Source of the DNA: Capilliphycus robustus
GTDB lineage: Bacteria > Cyanobacteriota > Cyanobacteriia > Cyanobacteriales > Microcoleaceae
Direction: 5' to 3'
NCBI RefSeq assembly: GCF_034932365.1
Contig: NZ_JAYGHR010000009.1
Coordinates: forward strand, 1 to 64,000
DNA length: 64,000 bases
Shown here: in pieces, positions 33,703-43,967 of the stretch
Numbering within the stretch: the stretch's first letter is position 1
Layout of the letters: the number at the start of each line of letters is the position of its first letter
The notes under the pieces: generated by a model
Database searches by the model: none
Seen by the model: the letters and a program-made list of their open reading frames with translations, nothing else
What the model was told of the DNA's origin: nothing
Made by a program: the position numbers and the translations under genes

Positions 33703-35642
33703 ATTTGTAAAAAACCTTCAGGGTTCACAGAAAGCAATGTGCGTCGTTGTAAACCTTCTTGATGTAAAATCTCGTTAGCGGCTAATAATCCACTGCTGAC
33801 GGCTCGTTCCATTAAACCACAGGGAAAAGGCATTTTCACCCAATCTCCAGCAAACATTAAATTAGAAATACCGGAGTTGGTTTGGGGACGTTCTGCATAA
33901 CTTCCGGGTGGATATCCAGCAAAGTTTTTTTGATTGACTAATTCTCGATGAATTAACTGAGCAGATGTAAGTTCAGGGACAATTTCATAAAGTTCTTGTT
34001 CAAAGGTGGTGAGTAAGTGTTCTTGGGTGGGAAATAGGGATTCTTTGTAACAATAAGCGTGCAGTTCAACGACAGTTCCCCCGGTTTTTTTATGCCAGTC
34101 AATAAATTGTTTTTGAATGCGATGATAGAGGGTAATACTATCGGTGAGTTGATAACCGGATAAGGAGGTAAAGTTGCTATGTTCCCAAGGAAAATCTCGA
34201 TCAAACCAAAAACGTCCAACAGCAAAAGGATCAGCAACTTGGAGTTTTTTGATTTGTTTTTTTACTGTTGAATTGACTTCACCTTTAGTTAAATCAAAGA
34301 GGTGTTGAACTCCTGGAATATCCGTCGCAAAAACATAGTAATCGGCTTTAATTGTTGTTAAATTATTATTGTTAATTTCGGGGTTAAAAGCCACAAGTTT
34401 AACTTGTTCGGGTTGACGTTGAATCACTGTAAATTTCGCTAAGTTTCGTTGGGCTGGCCCGGAAATAACGGTTCCATTTTGATCATAAACGGCACCATGA
34501 CAAGGACAATAAAACCGTCCATCAACTGCGAGTTTAACGGTACAGCCTTGATGAGTACAGGTTAAAGAAAGTGCTTCATTTTTGCCTTCAGGAATCGCAT
34601 AAACATTATCTCCCGCTCCAAAATATTCCCAATCTTCTCCTATCCATTGATTCCTCGTTACCCAAAAGGGTACCGGGTTAAAATTATTGCCTTTAAAATA
34701 GGAGAGTGAATCGATTTTTCCGGCTTTCATTTGAATATTACTAACGGTTGCTTCGGTAATAATTTTACCGTTTTGTTGTTGAATAGATTCAGCAATGGGT
34801 TGGACTAAACTACTGCCCATATCTTGGCGGGTTCCATTGAATGCCAAGCCTTCAGGATTGCCGAAAAAGTAGAAGTGAAAAAACTGCATCAGTTCGGCTG
34901 TACTGAGTTTATCGGGTGCGTTTAAACTCGATTTGGCAAAGGGCAAAAAATACAAATCATACAAGCCTTGAGGAAAATCTTTTTCGACCCAATTTGCAAC
35001 GGATACCGCATCCAGTCGTTGAAAACTATCGGGTGTTTTAAATCCCCCAATTTCTCTAAAAACTTCCCAGTGAGCAGGTTTTGTGAGGTTGATTCCCCAA
35101 CGGAGTCGGTTCGGAGAGGAAATGGCTAAATCAACAATATTCCAGGGAAAGGCTGAACGACTGGGACGAAAAACTTCGGGTTTGTATTGTTGATTTCTAA
35201 AGACAACCGAGTAAAATTCTAACGAGATAAATTGATCTTGAAGATAGAGTTCATTGATGATACTATTAAGGTTGTAATATTGAGGAAAGAAGCCATGAAA
35301 ACCATGTTCCATTCTGAAGGTTTCATCACCCACTTGAATCAGCCAACTGGCAATTTTACCCCCAAGTTGAGGAGATTTTTCTAAAAGGGTGACTTGAAAT
35401 CCTCGTTGACTCAGTTCATAAGCACAGGCTAATCCAGCTAACCCCGCCCCCACAATGACAACCTGTTTGGGTTGATTGAGAGTTCGAGGTAACTCCAGAG
35501 AATCTTGTTGAAAAATAGTGGGTTGCGGCTTATGGAATCGAGAATAACCAATCAGCCCCGAAACCGCACTAACTCCTAGAATTTTAAGGGCTGTTCGTCG
35601 AGAAAAATTGGGTAATTGAGGCAAATCAGTAAATTGACTCAT
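33699..35642 (-). CDS. cruE: FAD-dependent carotenoid desaturase/methyltransferase with Rieske domain, CruE/CrtU-like
   Basis: About 647 residues. It opens with a twin-arginine-like leader (SRRTALKILGVSAVSGLIGY), then an FAD-binding Rossmann motif (VVIVGAGLAGLACAYELSQR). A CrtU-type block EHGFHGFFPQYYNL follows. A Rieske domain is inserted in the chain: CTHQGCTVKLAVDGRFYCPC with CHGAVYDQ. The C-terminus ends with GDWVKMPFPCGLMERAVSSG, typical of carotenoid desaturases. CrtU/CruE enzymes convert the beta-ionone ring to an aromatic ring by desaturation and methyl transfer. The start is the second Met (35642), right before the leader; an upstream ATG at 35663 adds seven residues. It is coupled to the CruH-like gene. 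Export by Tat to the lumen or periplasm is an inference from the leader. Confidence 0.72.
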   Translation of the reverse strand: MSQFTDLPQLPNFSRRTALKILGVSAVSGLIGYSRFHKPQPTIFQQDSLELPRTLNQPKQVVIVGAGLAGLACAYELSQRGFQVTLLEKSPQLGGKIASWLIQVGDETFRMEHGFHGFFPQYYNLNSIINELYLQDQFISLEFYSVVFRNQQYKPEVFRPSRSAFPWNIVDLAISSPNRLRWGINLTKPAHWEVFREIGGFKTPDSFQRLDAVSVANWVEKDFPQGLYDLYFLPFAKSSLNAPDKLSTAELMQFFHFYFFGNPEGLAFNGTRQDMGSSLVQPIAESIQQQNGKIITEATVSNIQMKAGKIDSLSYFKGNNFNPVPFWVTRNQWIGEDWEYFGAGDNVYAIPEGKNEALSLTCTHQGCTVKLAVDGRFYCPCHGAVYDQNGTVISGPAQRNLAKFTVIQRQPEQVKLVAFNPEINNNNLTTIKADYYVFATDIPGVQHLFDLTKGEVNSTVKKQIKKLQVADPFAVGRFWFDRDFPWEHSNFTSLSGYQLTDSITLYHRIQKQFIDWHKKTGGTVVELHAYCYKESLFPTQEHLLTTFEQELYEIVPELTSAQLIHRELVNQKNFAGYPPGSYAERPQTNSGISNLMFAGDWVKMPFPCGLMERAVSSGLLAANEILHQEGLQRRTLLSVNPEGFLQI

Positions 35643-35917
35643 TAGGAATTTTAGGGTTAACATCCTCCCAAATTTACAGGGAGTTTGGGAGTCCTCAGAA
35701 TTATACTTTGAAATTTTAAATTCTAAGGAAACCCATTTGATAGTAGCATTCTGTTGAGCATCTGGGAGATTGATAATCTTACTTAAAGTTTAAATTTTTG
35801 ATTGATGATTTTAGTTGTGGAATTCTGAGTTTTTTATTAAAAAATCTAGAATTCAACCCAAAATAGTATAACCAGAATTATCCAAGTTTAAAAATGATTG
35901 AATGAGCGCTCAAAAAG

Positions 35918-38668
35918 ATGAAAAAAAAGTTAAAAAAATACTTCAAATTTTTACTGATTGGTTTATTTATTGTTTCGATGGTAATACAGCCTGTTTTAGC
36001 TCGTGCTTCTCAGGAAGTTCTTACTGTTCAAACTCAGGAAGATGGCTTACAACTCACTCAACAAGCTAAAGATTTATATCAAGCGGGACAGTTTGAAAAA
36101 GCGGTGGAGTATTGGCAGGATGCGGCAACGTTTTTTGCTCAAAACCGTGATCCAATTAATCAAGCAATGGCGTTGAGTAATTTAGCTTTAACCTATCAAA
36201 AATTGAATCAATGGCAAGATGCAGAATCAACAATTACCCAGAGTTTAACTTTACTGCAATCTCTAAAAAAGTCGCGGGAAAATTCAAAGATTTTAGCTCA
36301 AACTCTTGATATTAAAGGACGCTTGCAGTGGGAGACAGGACAAATCCAAAATGCAATTGATACTTGGGGAGAAGCGGCTAAAATTCATCAAGAGATGGGA
36401 GATCAAGCTCGACTTGCACAAAATAAATTAAACCAAGCTCAAGGGTTTCAAGATTTAGGTTTATATCCGAAAGTTTGTCAAACTTTATTACAGGTTCTTG
36501 AGGTTGAACAGTCTATTGAACAGGGCTGCAATTTATCAGAAAATACGGTCAATTTATTATTAGATCAACCCAATTCTGCCTGGAAGTTAGAAGGACTAAG
36601 AAGTTTAGGAAATTTACTGCTGGTTGTGGGTCAGATCGAACAGTCTCAGATGCTTTTAGAAGCGAGTTTACAAATCGCGAAACAACAGGAAAATCAAGAA
36701 GCGATCGCCACAATTTATTTGAATTTAGGCAATACAGAACGATCCATCGCTGAACGAGAACGTCGCCTTTCTGTGAAGGATGGAGATTCAGATCGGGTTC
36801 GACAAACTAAACGTCAAGCCCATTTAGAAAATTTAGAAAAAGCTTCAAGTTTGTATCAAGCGGCTGTCGAATCTTCTTCAGTCTTACAAACTCAAATACA
36901 AGCCCAATTAAATCAACTCAGTTTATTAATTGATAGTCAACAATGGTCAGAAGCAGAACAATTATGGCCTTTAGTTTATGAACCTTTAAAAACCTTGCCG
37001 CCTAGCCGAAGCGTAATTTATACTCAGGTTAATTTTGCTAATAGTTTATTGGCTCTGCAATTAGCAACTTCCCCTCTAAATCTGACGATGGAAACAATCG
37101 ATAAAATTTTACAAAATGCAGTGACTCAAGCCCAAAATTTAGGAGATATTAAAGGTCAAGCTTATGCGTTTGGAACCTTTGGAAAACTCTATGAACAGGC
37201 TCAACAATGGAAAATAGCAGAAGATTTTACTCAACAAGCCTTGAGTATTGCTCCGACTTACAATTCACCCGATATTGCTTATCTATTTTCTTGGCAACTG
37301 GGACGAATTCGTAAACAACAAGGGGATCGAAAAGGGGCAATTGCTGCTTATAAAAATGCCTTTAATACCTTACAATCTCTACGCAGTGATTTAGTCGCCA
37401 TTAACCCCGAAGTACAGTTTTCTTTCCGTGAAAGTGTGGAACCTGTTTATCGTGAATTAGTTGATTTACAGTTACAAGAAGCGAATGGATTTCAAATTGC
37501 GGGAGATTCGCAAAACTTACAGCTACAAATTAGAGAAATTCGGCAAGTGATTGAGTCTTTGCAGTTAGCAGAACTCAATAATTTCTTTCGAGATGCTTGT
37601 GTTGATGCAAACCCAAAAATCATTGATGAAGTCGCTAAAACTGCTGCTATTATTTATCCGATTATTTTACCCAATCGCTTAGAAATTATTGTCAGTTTTC
37701 CGACAGAACCCGAAGCAACCTTTAAACTTTATACAACCCAAGTAAACCGAGAAGAAATCAATCAAACAGTCAGAAAACTGCAAGGAGAATTAATTCAACC
37801 TCCGACGGATGGAAACACGGCAACAACGCCAGAAATTTTTACATTAACTCGACAAGTTTATGACTGGTTAATTCGTCCGGCTGAAGTGGATTTAAAGAAT
37901 AGCCAAGTTGATACTTTAGTGTTTGTTTTAGATGGCAGTTTACGCAATATTCCGATGGGAAGTTTATATGATGGTCAGGAGTTTTTAGTCGAAAAATATG
38001 CGATCGCACTCACTCCCGGTTTACAATTATTAAACCCCCAACCCTTGACTCAGGAAGACTTAAGAGCATTCTTAGGGGGTGCAACAGATGCCCCAACTTT
38101 TGGGGAATTTGGAACGCTTCCAGCCGTTGATGAAGAATTAAATCAAATTGCAGAAACCATTCCCAATCACGAAAAGCGTCAGAACGAAGAATTTACCCGT
38201 GAAAATCTGCAAAACTTAATTAATCAGCTTCCCTTTCCGGTGGTTCATCTAGCCACTCATGGTCAGTTTGGTTCTAATGCTGAAGAAACATTTATTTTGA
38301 CGTATAATGATAGAATAGATGTGAGAACATTCGATCAACTCTTACGGAAACCTGATGAAAATACTCCGATTGAATTGTTGGTTTTAAGCGCTTGTGAAAC
38401 GGTAAAAGGTGATGATCGAGCGGCGTTAGGATTAGCCGGAATTGCAGTGAGAGCCGGAGCGCGTAGCACCCTCGCAACGTTATGGACAGTCGAAGATCAA
38501 AGTACCGCTAATTTAATGGTTGATTTTTATCAAGAGTTAGCCAATCCTCAACAAAAATCCAATAAAGCGCAAGCCTTACGAACCGCTCAACTGAATCTTT
38601 TAAATGAGGACAGAACTCGCCATCCTTTTTATTGGGCGCCGTTTGTTTTAGTGGGGAATTGGCAGTAG
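35918..38668 (+). CDS. Secreted TPR-CHAT (caspase-like) protein
   Basis: A 916-residue protein. Residues 1-31 form a signal peptide (FLLIGLFIVSMVIQPVLA). A long TPR region follows (about 45-500; units such as DLYQAGQFEKAVEYWQDAAT and MALSNLALTYQKLNQWQDAE). The C-terminal CHAT domain has the caspase-type dyad: His in VVHLATHGQFG and Cys in LLVLSACETVKGDDRAALGL, with the following AGARSTLATLWTVED block. CHAT proteases are common in cyanobacteria; secreted TPR-CHAT members have unknown targets, and no obvious gasdermin-like or effector partner is adjacent. It stands alone. The 3' end is 10 bp from the convergent ABC-F gene. Confidence 0.9.
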   Translation: MKKKLKKYFKFLLIGLFIVSMVIQPVLARASQEVLTVQTQEDGLQLTQQAKDLYQAGQFEKAVEYWQDAATFFAQNRDPINQAMALSNLALTYQKLNQWQDAESTITQSLTLLQSLKKSRENSKILAQTLDIKGRLQWETGQIQNAIDTWGEAAKIHQEMGDQARLAQNKLNQAQGFQDLGLYPKVCQTLLQVLEVEQSIEQGCNLSENTVNLLLDQPNSAWKLEGLRSLGNLLLVVGQIEQSQMLLEASLQIAKQQENQEAIATIYLNLGNTERSIAERERRLSVKDGDSDRVRQTKRQAHLENLEKASSLYQAAVESSSVLQTQIQAQLNQLSLLIDSQQWSEAEQLWPLVYEPLKTLPPSRSVIYTQVNFANSLLALQLATSPLNLTMETIDKILQNAVTQAQNLGDIKGQAYAFGTFGKLYEQAQQWKIAEDFTQQALSIAPTYNSPDIAYLFSWQLGRIRKQQGDRKGAIAAYKNAFNTLQSLRSDLVAINPEVQFSFRESVEPVYRELVDLQLQEANGFQIAGDSQNLQLQIREIRQVIESLQLAELNNFFRDACVDANPKIIDEVAKTAAIIYPIILPNRLEIIVSFPTEPEATFKLYTTQVNREEINQTVRKLQGELIQPPTDGNTATTPEIFTLTRQVYDWLIRPAEVDLKNSQVDTLVFVLDGSLRNIPMGSLYDGQEFLVEKYAIALTPGLQLLNPQPLTQEDLRAFLGGATDAPTFGEFGTLPAVDEELNQIAETIPNHEKRQNEEFTRENLQNLINQLPFPVVHLATHGQFGSNAEETFILTYNDRIDVRTFDQLLRKPDENTPIELLVLSACETVKGDDRAALGLAGIAVRAGARSTLATLWTVEDQSTANLMVDFYQELANPQQKSNKAQALRTAQLNLLNEDRTRHPFYWAPFVLVGNWQ

Positions 38669-38678
38669 TTGAAGGAGT

Positions 38679-40610
38679 TTAAGAATCAATTTCCGCTAAT
38701 TCTAACCAACGTTCGGTGGCTTGATCAATTTCTGCGGTTAACTGTTCAACCTTGTGATGCAGTTCTTGAACTTGACTGACTTTTCCAGGTGCAACGTTGT
38801 ATAATTCAGCTTCTAACTTCGCTTTTTCAGCTTCTAATTTTGCAATTTTCTTTTCTAACGCTTGATACTCCTTTTTTTCTTTAGAAGACAGTTTGCGGTT
38901 TCCGTCTTTATCCCAAGAATAACGTTGAGATTTTTCTGTGTCCTGGGCTTCTGACGTTTTTTCTTTAACGGTTGTGGCTAGATTTGCGGCTTCTTCTTCT
39001 TCTCTCGCTTTATAGTCTAAATAAACTGAATAATTCCCCGGATATTGACGTAAATTTCCCTCAGATTCAAAGGCGAAAATCATCTCAACCGTTCGATCTA
39101 AAAAGTAGCGATCATGGGAAACAACAATCACACAACCGTTAAATTCTTCTAAATATTCCTCTAAAACCGATAACGTCTGTACATCTAAATCGTTTGTCGG
39201 TTCATCTAATATTAACACGTTCGGCGCACTCATTAACACTCGTAATAAAAATAATCGCCGTTTTTCACCGCCAGAAAGTTTATGAATGGGTGAATATTGT
39301 TGACTGGGAGGAAACAGAAATCGTTCTAACATTTGAGAGGCGGTAATTTGCGTCCCATCGGCTGTTTTGACATATTCAGCCACTTCTTTGAGGTAGTCAA
39401 TCACTCGCTGTTCTTCGTTTAACGCTTGGGTTAAATCTTCTGAATGTTGATCGAAATAACCAATATGAATGGTTGAACCAATATCAACGGTTCCCGAGTC
39501 CGGTTGAAGTCGCCCGGTAATCATATCGAGTAACGTTGATTTTCCAACGCCATTTTTACCAATAATTCCGACGCGATCATCCGGTTCAAAGGTATAAGTA
39601 AAATCCTGTACAATGGGTTTATCGTTGTAGGATTTGGAGATATTTTTTAACTCAATAACCTTTTTGCCAATTCGACGACCTGGGGTAGAAATTTCGACTT
39701 TTCCTTGGGCTTGCTTGAATTCAGTTTCCTGCATTCCTTCGATGCGTTGAATTCGGGCTTTTTGTTTGGTACTTCTGGCTTTTGGCCCTCGTTTTAACCA
39801 TTCCAATTCTCGCCGTAAAACGCCTTTATGCTTGCGCTGTTGACTGACTGCAATATCTTCGGATTCGGCTTTCTTTTCTAAGAAATAAGAATAATTTCCA
39901 GTGTAAGTGTACAAATCTCCTCGGTCGAGTTCAATAATTCGATTGGTGACTCGATCTAAAAAATAACGATCATGGGTAATTAATAATAAAGCCCCGCGAT
40001 AAGTATTCAAATACCCTTGCAACCACTCGACTAAATCTGCATCTAAATGGTTTGTGGGTTCGTCCATTAACAATACATCCGGGTTAGAAAGTAAGGCTGA
40101 GGCTAAGGCAATTCGTTTGCGATATCCTCCTGATAAACTTCCCACTTTTGCTTCAAAATCTTCGATTCCCAGTTGAGTTAAAATAATTTTAGCTTGCGTT
40201 TCGAGTTCCCAAGCATTACCCGAATCGATGGCTTGAGTAACGGCTGATAAACGAGTGACTAACTGGCTATCTTCAGGATGTTTAGCGATTTTTGTTGAGA
40301 GTTCTTCATACTCCCAAATCAGCTTCATTTGTTCGCCGCTTTTGGAAAAAACCTGTTCAATAACTGTGCTATTTTCGTCTAACTCAGGATCTTGAGATAA
40401 ATAAACAATGTTGACTTTAGAATTAACTAAGACTTGACCGCTATCAATGGGTTCTAACCCAGCAATTATTTTTAATAAGGTAGACTTTCCTGATCCATTG
40501 GTGCCAATTAAACCGATTTTATCGGTTGCATCAAGACTGAGATTGGCATCTCTGAGGATTTCCTTGATTCCAAAATCTTTTTTGACTGATTGTAGTGTAA
40601 AGATACTCAT
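38679..40610 (-). CDS. uup: ABC-F family ATPase, Uup-like
   Basis: A 643-residue soluble protein with two ABC ATPase domains: first LIGTNGSGKSTLLKIIAGLE (about 34-53), second IIGKNGVGKSTLLDMITG (about 349-366). Signature motifs are LSGGYRKRIALASALL and LSGGEKRRLFLLRVL. Walker B regions end EPTNHLD and EPTNDLD; the latter is typical of Uup. The inter-domain linker is present, and a charged C-terminal coiled coil (about 560-640) matches the Uup extension. ABC-F proteins act on ribosomes to relieve stalling; Uup is also linked to transposon precise excision and ribosome biogenesis. No membrane segments. It converges with the CHAT gene. Confidence 0.93.
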   Translation of the reverse strand: MSIFTLQSVKKDFGIKEILRDANLSLDATDKIGLIGTNGSGKSTLLKIIAGLEPIDSGQVLVNSKVNIVYLSQDPELDENSTVIEQVFSKSGEQMKLIWEYEELSTKIAKHPEDSQLVTRLSAVTQAIDSGNAWELETQAKIILTQLGIEDFEAKVGSLSGGYRKRIALASALLSNPDVLLMDEPTNHLDADLVEWLQGYLNTYRGALLLITHDRYFLDRVTNRIIELDRGDLYTYTGNYSYFLEKKAESEDIAVSQQRKHKGVLRRELEWLKRGPKARSTKQKARIQRIEGMQETEFKQAQGKVEISTPGRRIGKKVIELKNISKSYNDKPIVQDFTYTFEPDDRVGIIGKNGVGKSTLLDMITGRLQPDSGTVDIGSTIHIGYFDQHSEDLTQALNEEQRVIDYLKEVAEYVKTADGTQITASQMLERFLFPPSQQYSPIHKLSGGEKRRLFLLRVLMSAPNVLILDEPTNDLDVQTLSVLEEYLEEFNGCVIVVSHDRYFLDRTVEMIFAFESEGNLRQYPGNYSVYLDYKAREEEEAANLATTVKEKTSEAQDTEKSQRYSWDKDGNRKLSSKEKKEYQALEKKIAKLEAEKAKLEAELYNVAPGKVSQVQELHHKVEQLTAEIDQATERWLELAEIDS

Positions 40611-40923
40611 GCAGCGTTTGGGGTGGTGTTCTCTATCTAGAAATATAGACGGGTGAAAAGGGTTTATCCTATTTTATCATCTGTGATCACCTTTCGGACA
40701 ACTCTAACATTTCTATTTAAAATCCAATTTTAGCATTTAAAATTAAAATGCTAGATTTTAGGTGAACATTTTTTCCCTGATCATCAAAAAATGAGCGGGA
40801 GTTTAAAGCTGCATTCAACGCTTTAAATTTTAAAAAATAATTCACAAAACCTGTGACTGCGATCGCTTGGAAAAAATTAAAAATACATCTATAATTGAAA
40901 CCAATACCTCAGAGCATCTTGCT

Positions 40924-41310
40924 ATGTCCCCAACCGAGATTGAACAGCTTTTAATCCAATACTATCATCAAGTCGCGACTTTAAATCCTGAAAACTGGCT
41001 ACAAACCTTTGCTGAAGACGCACTCGTTTATGACCCGGTGGGAAAACCCCCGCTTAATGTCCAACAAGATGCTCACAAGTTTTTTGAAATATTATCGAAA
41101 TTTTATGATAAATTAGACGTTACACCTGAGAAAATTTTTGTGGCGGGTCATGCAGCAGCAGTCAACTGGAAAATGAATGTTGTTACCAAAAATGGTCGCA
41201 CGGCTGAAGCTGAAGGAATTGCTATCATTGAATTCAATGAAGCCGGAAAAATTCAAAAATTGCAATCCTATTGGGATGAAGCCGCAATGAAAGCAAAATT
41301 AATGGGTTAA
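40924..41310 (+). CDS. SnoaL/NTF2-like fold protein
   Basis: A 128-residue protein of the NTF2-like superfamily: an N-terminal helix (TEIEQLLIQYYHQVATLNPE), then the cone-fold segment WLQTFAEDALVYDPVGKPPL, and C-terminal strands GIAIIEFNEAGKIQKLQSYW. Cyanobacterial members are often annotated as steroid delta-isomerase or nuclear transport factor 2 family; no substrate is known. I start at the ATG at 40924 rather than the in-frame TTG at 40867, because the family begins at this helix and 19 upstream residues are polar filler. It stands alone in an AT-rich region. Confidence 0.72.
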   Translation: MSPTEIEQLLIQYYHQVATLNPENWLQTFAEDALVYDPVGKPPLNVQQDAHKFFEILSKFYDKLDVTPEKIFVAGHAAAVNWKMNVVTKNGRTAEAEGIAIIEFNEAGKIQKLQSYWDEAAMKAKLMG

Positions 41311-41525
41311 GTTCATTTTATGTAGAATTTTGACTCTTCTCCCGAGTCCTAGACCCGATAGCCTCTATCTATCTTGAGTCTATAATTCTATTTTTTCCCC
41401 GAAGATTTTCAAAAAAAAGACTGCTTTGGTCATACTCTAACCTCAGCAGCCTCAGCTTTTCTAGAACTTAGGACTCCTCCCAAATTCTAGAACTTGACTT
41501 ACACCACCAAAACTATATCATTCGA

Positions 41526-43967
41526 TTACGCCGATCTTTCCATTTCAGCAATATTAAGAATCATTGGGACGACTGAATCTGGATTCAAACTGATCGAATC
41601 TATTCCTAATTTCACCAAGAACTGAGCAAATTCAGGATAATCACTGGGCGCTTGACCACAAATTCCGATTTTCCGTCCTTGCTGTTTAACCGTTTCAATT
41701 GCCATTTTGATCATGCGGCGGACAGCAAGGTTACGTTCATCAAATAGATGTGCCACTAAGCCAGAATCTCGATCTAAACCTAATGTTAACTGGGTTAAAT
41801 CATTAGAACCAATCGAAAATCCATCAAACACCTGACAAAATTCATCTGCTAATAAAACATTACTCGGCAATTCACACATCACATAAACTTGTAATCCATT
41901 TTCACCCCGAACTAAGCCATATTTTGCCATCTCTGCTAACACTTGTTTTCCCTCATCGGGAGTGCGACAAAAGGGAATCATCGGAATCACATTCGCCAAC
42001 CCCATTTCATCTCGAACTCGCTTAATCGCTTGACATTCTAACCCAAAGGCTTCTCGATATTTCGGGTCAGTATAACGGGATGCCCCTCGCCATCCAATCA
42101 TCGGATTTTCTTCATTCGGTTCAAACTCACGACCCCCCAATAAATTGGCATATTCATTGCTTTTAAGATCACTCATTCGGACAATCACCGGATGGGGATA
42201 AAAAGCAGCCGCAATCATACTGATTCCATGTGCCAATTTATCGACAAAATAATCCGGTTTATAATCATATTGAACAGTTAATTGCTCAATTTGCGCTTTG
42301 ACTTTTTCATCTGTTAATTGATTAAAATGAATCAATGCTAAGGGATGAACCTTAATATGATTGGCAATAATAAACTCTAAACGCGCCAACCCTACGCCAT
42401 CAGCAGGCATCGCGGCTAAACGAAACGCTTCTTCAGGATTCCCCACATTCATTAAAATTTGGGTGCGCGTTTTTGGCAGATTTTCTAATACTGTTTCTTC
42501 GATTTCAAACGGTAAAAAACCCTGATAAACGTGACCTTCTTCGCCTTCCGCACAGGAAACTGTCACCGTTTCACCTGTTTGTAAAACCGTCGTTGCATCG
42601 CCACAACCAACAATTGCTGGAATGCCTAATTCTCGCGCAATAATCGCCGCATGACAGGTTCTTCCGCCCGAATTCGTAACAATTGCACTGGCTTTTTTCA
42701 GAATCGGTTCCCAATCTGGATCGGTTTTATTAGTAACTAATACATCCCCAGCTTGGAATTGATCCATGTCTTTAACATCCAAAATCACCCTCACTTTACC
42801 TTGACCAATGCGATCGCCAACCGCCCGACCTGTGATTAATATTTTACCCTTTTGTTGAAGTTTATATTGCTGGAGAACCTGCGTTGATTTTTGTGATTGT
42901 ACGGTTTCTGGACGCGCCTGAACAATAAATAATTCTCCACTGATACCATCTTTTGCCCATTCAATATCCATCGGCGAATAGCATCCCCTTACTCGGGAAT
43001 AATGGTCTTCAATTAACATCGCCCACTTCGCTAAGTGCAGTATTTCATACTCATTAAGAGCAAATTTTTGTTGTTGCGTTGAAGACACACTAATATTTTT
43101 AGTCGTTCCCTCAGCATCATATACCATTTTGATGGCTTTGCTTCCCAAACGTTTATCTAAAATGGGTTTAAAACCTTCTCGTAATGTTGGTTTAAACACT
43201 AAATATTCATCAGGATTAACCGCCCCCTGCACCACATTTTCCCCTAAACCGTAAGCGGCAGTAATTAAAGCTGCATTCTTAAATCCGGTTTCTGTATCAA
43301 TCGAAAACATCACCCCAGAAGTCGCTAAATCTGAACGAACCATCTTCTGAACGCCTACTGATAACGCAACATCGAAGTGATTAAAACCTTTAATTGTCCG
43401 ATAAGAAATTGCCCGATCTGTAAAGACTGAAGCAAAACATTTATGAGTCGCTTCAATAACAGCTTTACAGCCTTGAATATTCAGGTATGTTTCTTGCTGT
43501 CCGGCAAAACTTGCATCGGGTAAATCTTCAGCCGTTGCACTCGAACGCACTGCAACATCTACCTTCATTCCGTAGAGATCACATAACTTTAAATAAGCTT
43601 GGGCGATCGCACTTTCTAAGTCTACTGGAAATCGAGTATTAATTAATAAATTTCTCGCTTGTTCAGCGCGAGTTCTCAAATTCGGTAAATCATCGACATC
43701 TAAACCTGCCAAGAGTTGACGTAATTTTACATCTAAACCCGCCGATTTCAAAAAGTAGCGATAAGCATAAGCGGTAATGGCAAACCCTTGCGGAACATTC
43801 ACTCCTTTGGGCGTTAATTGCCGGATCATTTCGCCTAGAGAGGCATTTTTTCCGCCGACAAAGCTAATATCATTGATTCCTACTTGATCGAACCATAACA
43901 CGAGTGCTTGTTCTTTGACTGGGGAGATATTTTGCAGGGCTAAAGTTTTTAACATCAGTAAATTCAC
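41526..43967 (-). CDS. ppsA: Phosphoenolpyruvate synthase
   Basis: Converts pyruvate and ATP to PEP, AMP and phosphate for gluconeogenesis. The 813-residue chain has the N-terminal ATP-grasp domain (VGGKNASLGEMIRQLTPKGV, then VRSSATAEDLPDASFAGQQE). The swivelling phosphohistidine domain includes TNSGGRTCHAAIIARELGIP (His near 437), and a C-terminal PEP-binding barrel carries MIGWRGASRY, MCELPSNV and GSNDLTQLTLGLDRDSG. The catalytic Cys region IGICGQAPSDYPEF is present. Length is normal for the family. It stands alone, 360 bp from the divergent HxlR regulator gene, which might control it, though no operator was identified. Confidence 0.96.
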   Translation of the reverse strand: MNLLMLKTLALQNISPVKEQALVLWFDQVGINDISFVGGKNASLGEMIRQLTPKGVNVPQGFAITAYAYRYFLKSAGLDVKLRQLLAGLDVDDLPNLRTRAEQARNLLINTRFPVDLESAIAQAYLKLCDLYGMKVDVAVRSSATAEDLPDASFAGQQETYLNIQGCKAVIEATHKCFASVFTDRAISYRTIKGFNHFDVALSVGVQKMVRSDLATSGVMFSIDTETGFKNAALITAAYGLGENVVQGAVNPDEYLVFKPTLREGFKPILDKRLGSKAIKMVYDAEGTTKNISVSSTQQQKFALNEYEILHLAKWAMLIEDHYSRVRGCYSPMDIEWAKDGISGELFIVQARPETVQSQKSTQVLQQYKLQQKGKILITGRAVGDRIGQGKVRVILDVKDMDQFQAGDVLVTNKTDPDWEPILKKASAIVTNSGGRTCHAAIIARELGIPAIVGCGDATTVLQTGETVTVSCAEGEEGHVYQGFLPFEIEETVLENLPKTRTQILMNVGNPEEAFRLAAMPADGVGLARLEFIIANHIKVHPLALIHFNQLTDEKVKAQIEQLTVQYDYKPDYFVDKLAHGISMIAAAFYPHPVIVRMSDLKSNEYANLLGGREFEPNEENPMIGWRGASRYTDPKYREAFGLECQAIKRVRDEMGLANVIPMIPFCRTPDEGKQVLAEMAKYGLVRGENGLQVYVMCELPSNVLLADEFCQVFDGFSIGSNDLTQLTLGLDRDSGLVAHLFDERNLAVRRMIKMAIETVKQQGRKIGICGQAPSDYPEFAQFLVKLGIDSISLNPDSVVPMILNIAEMERSA

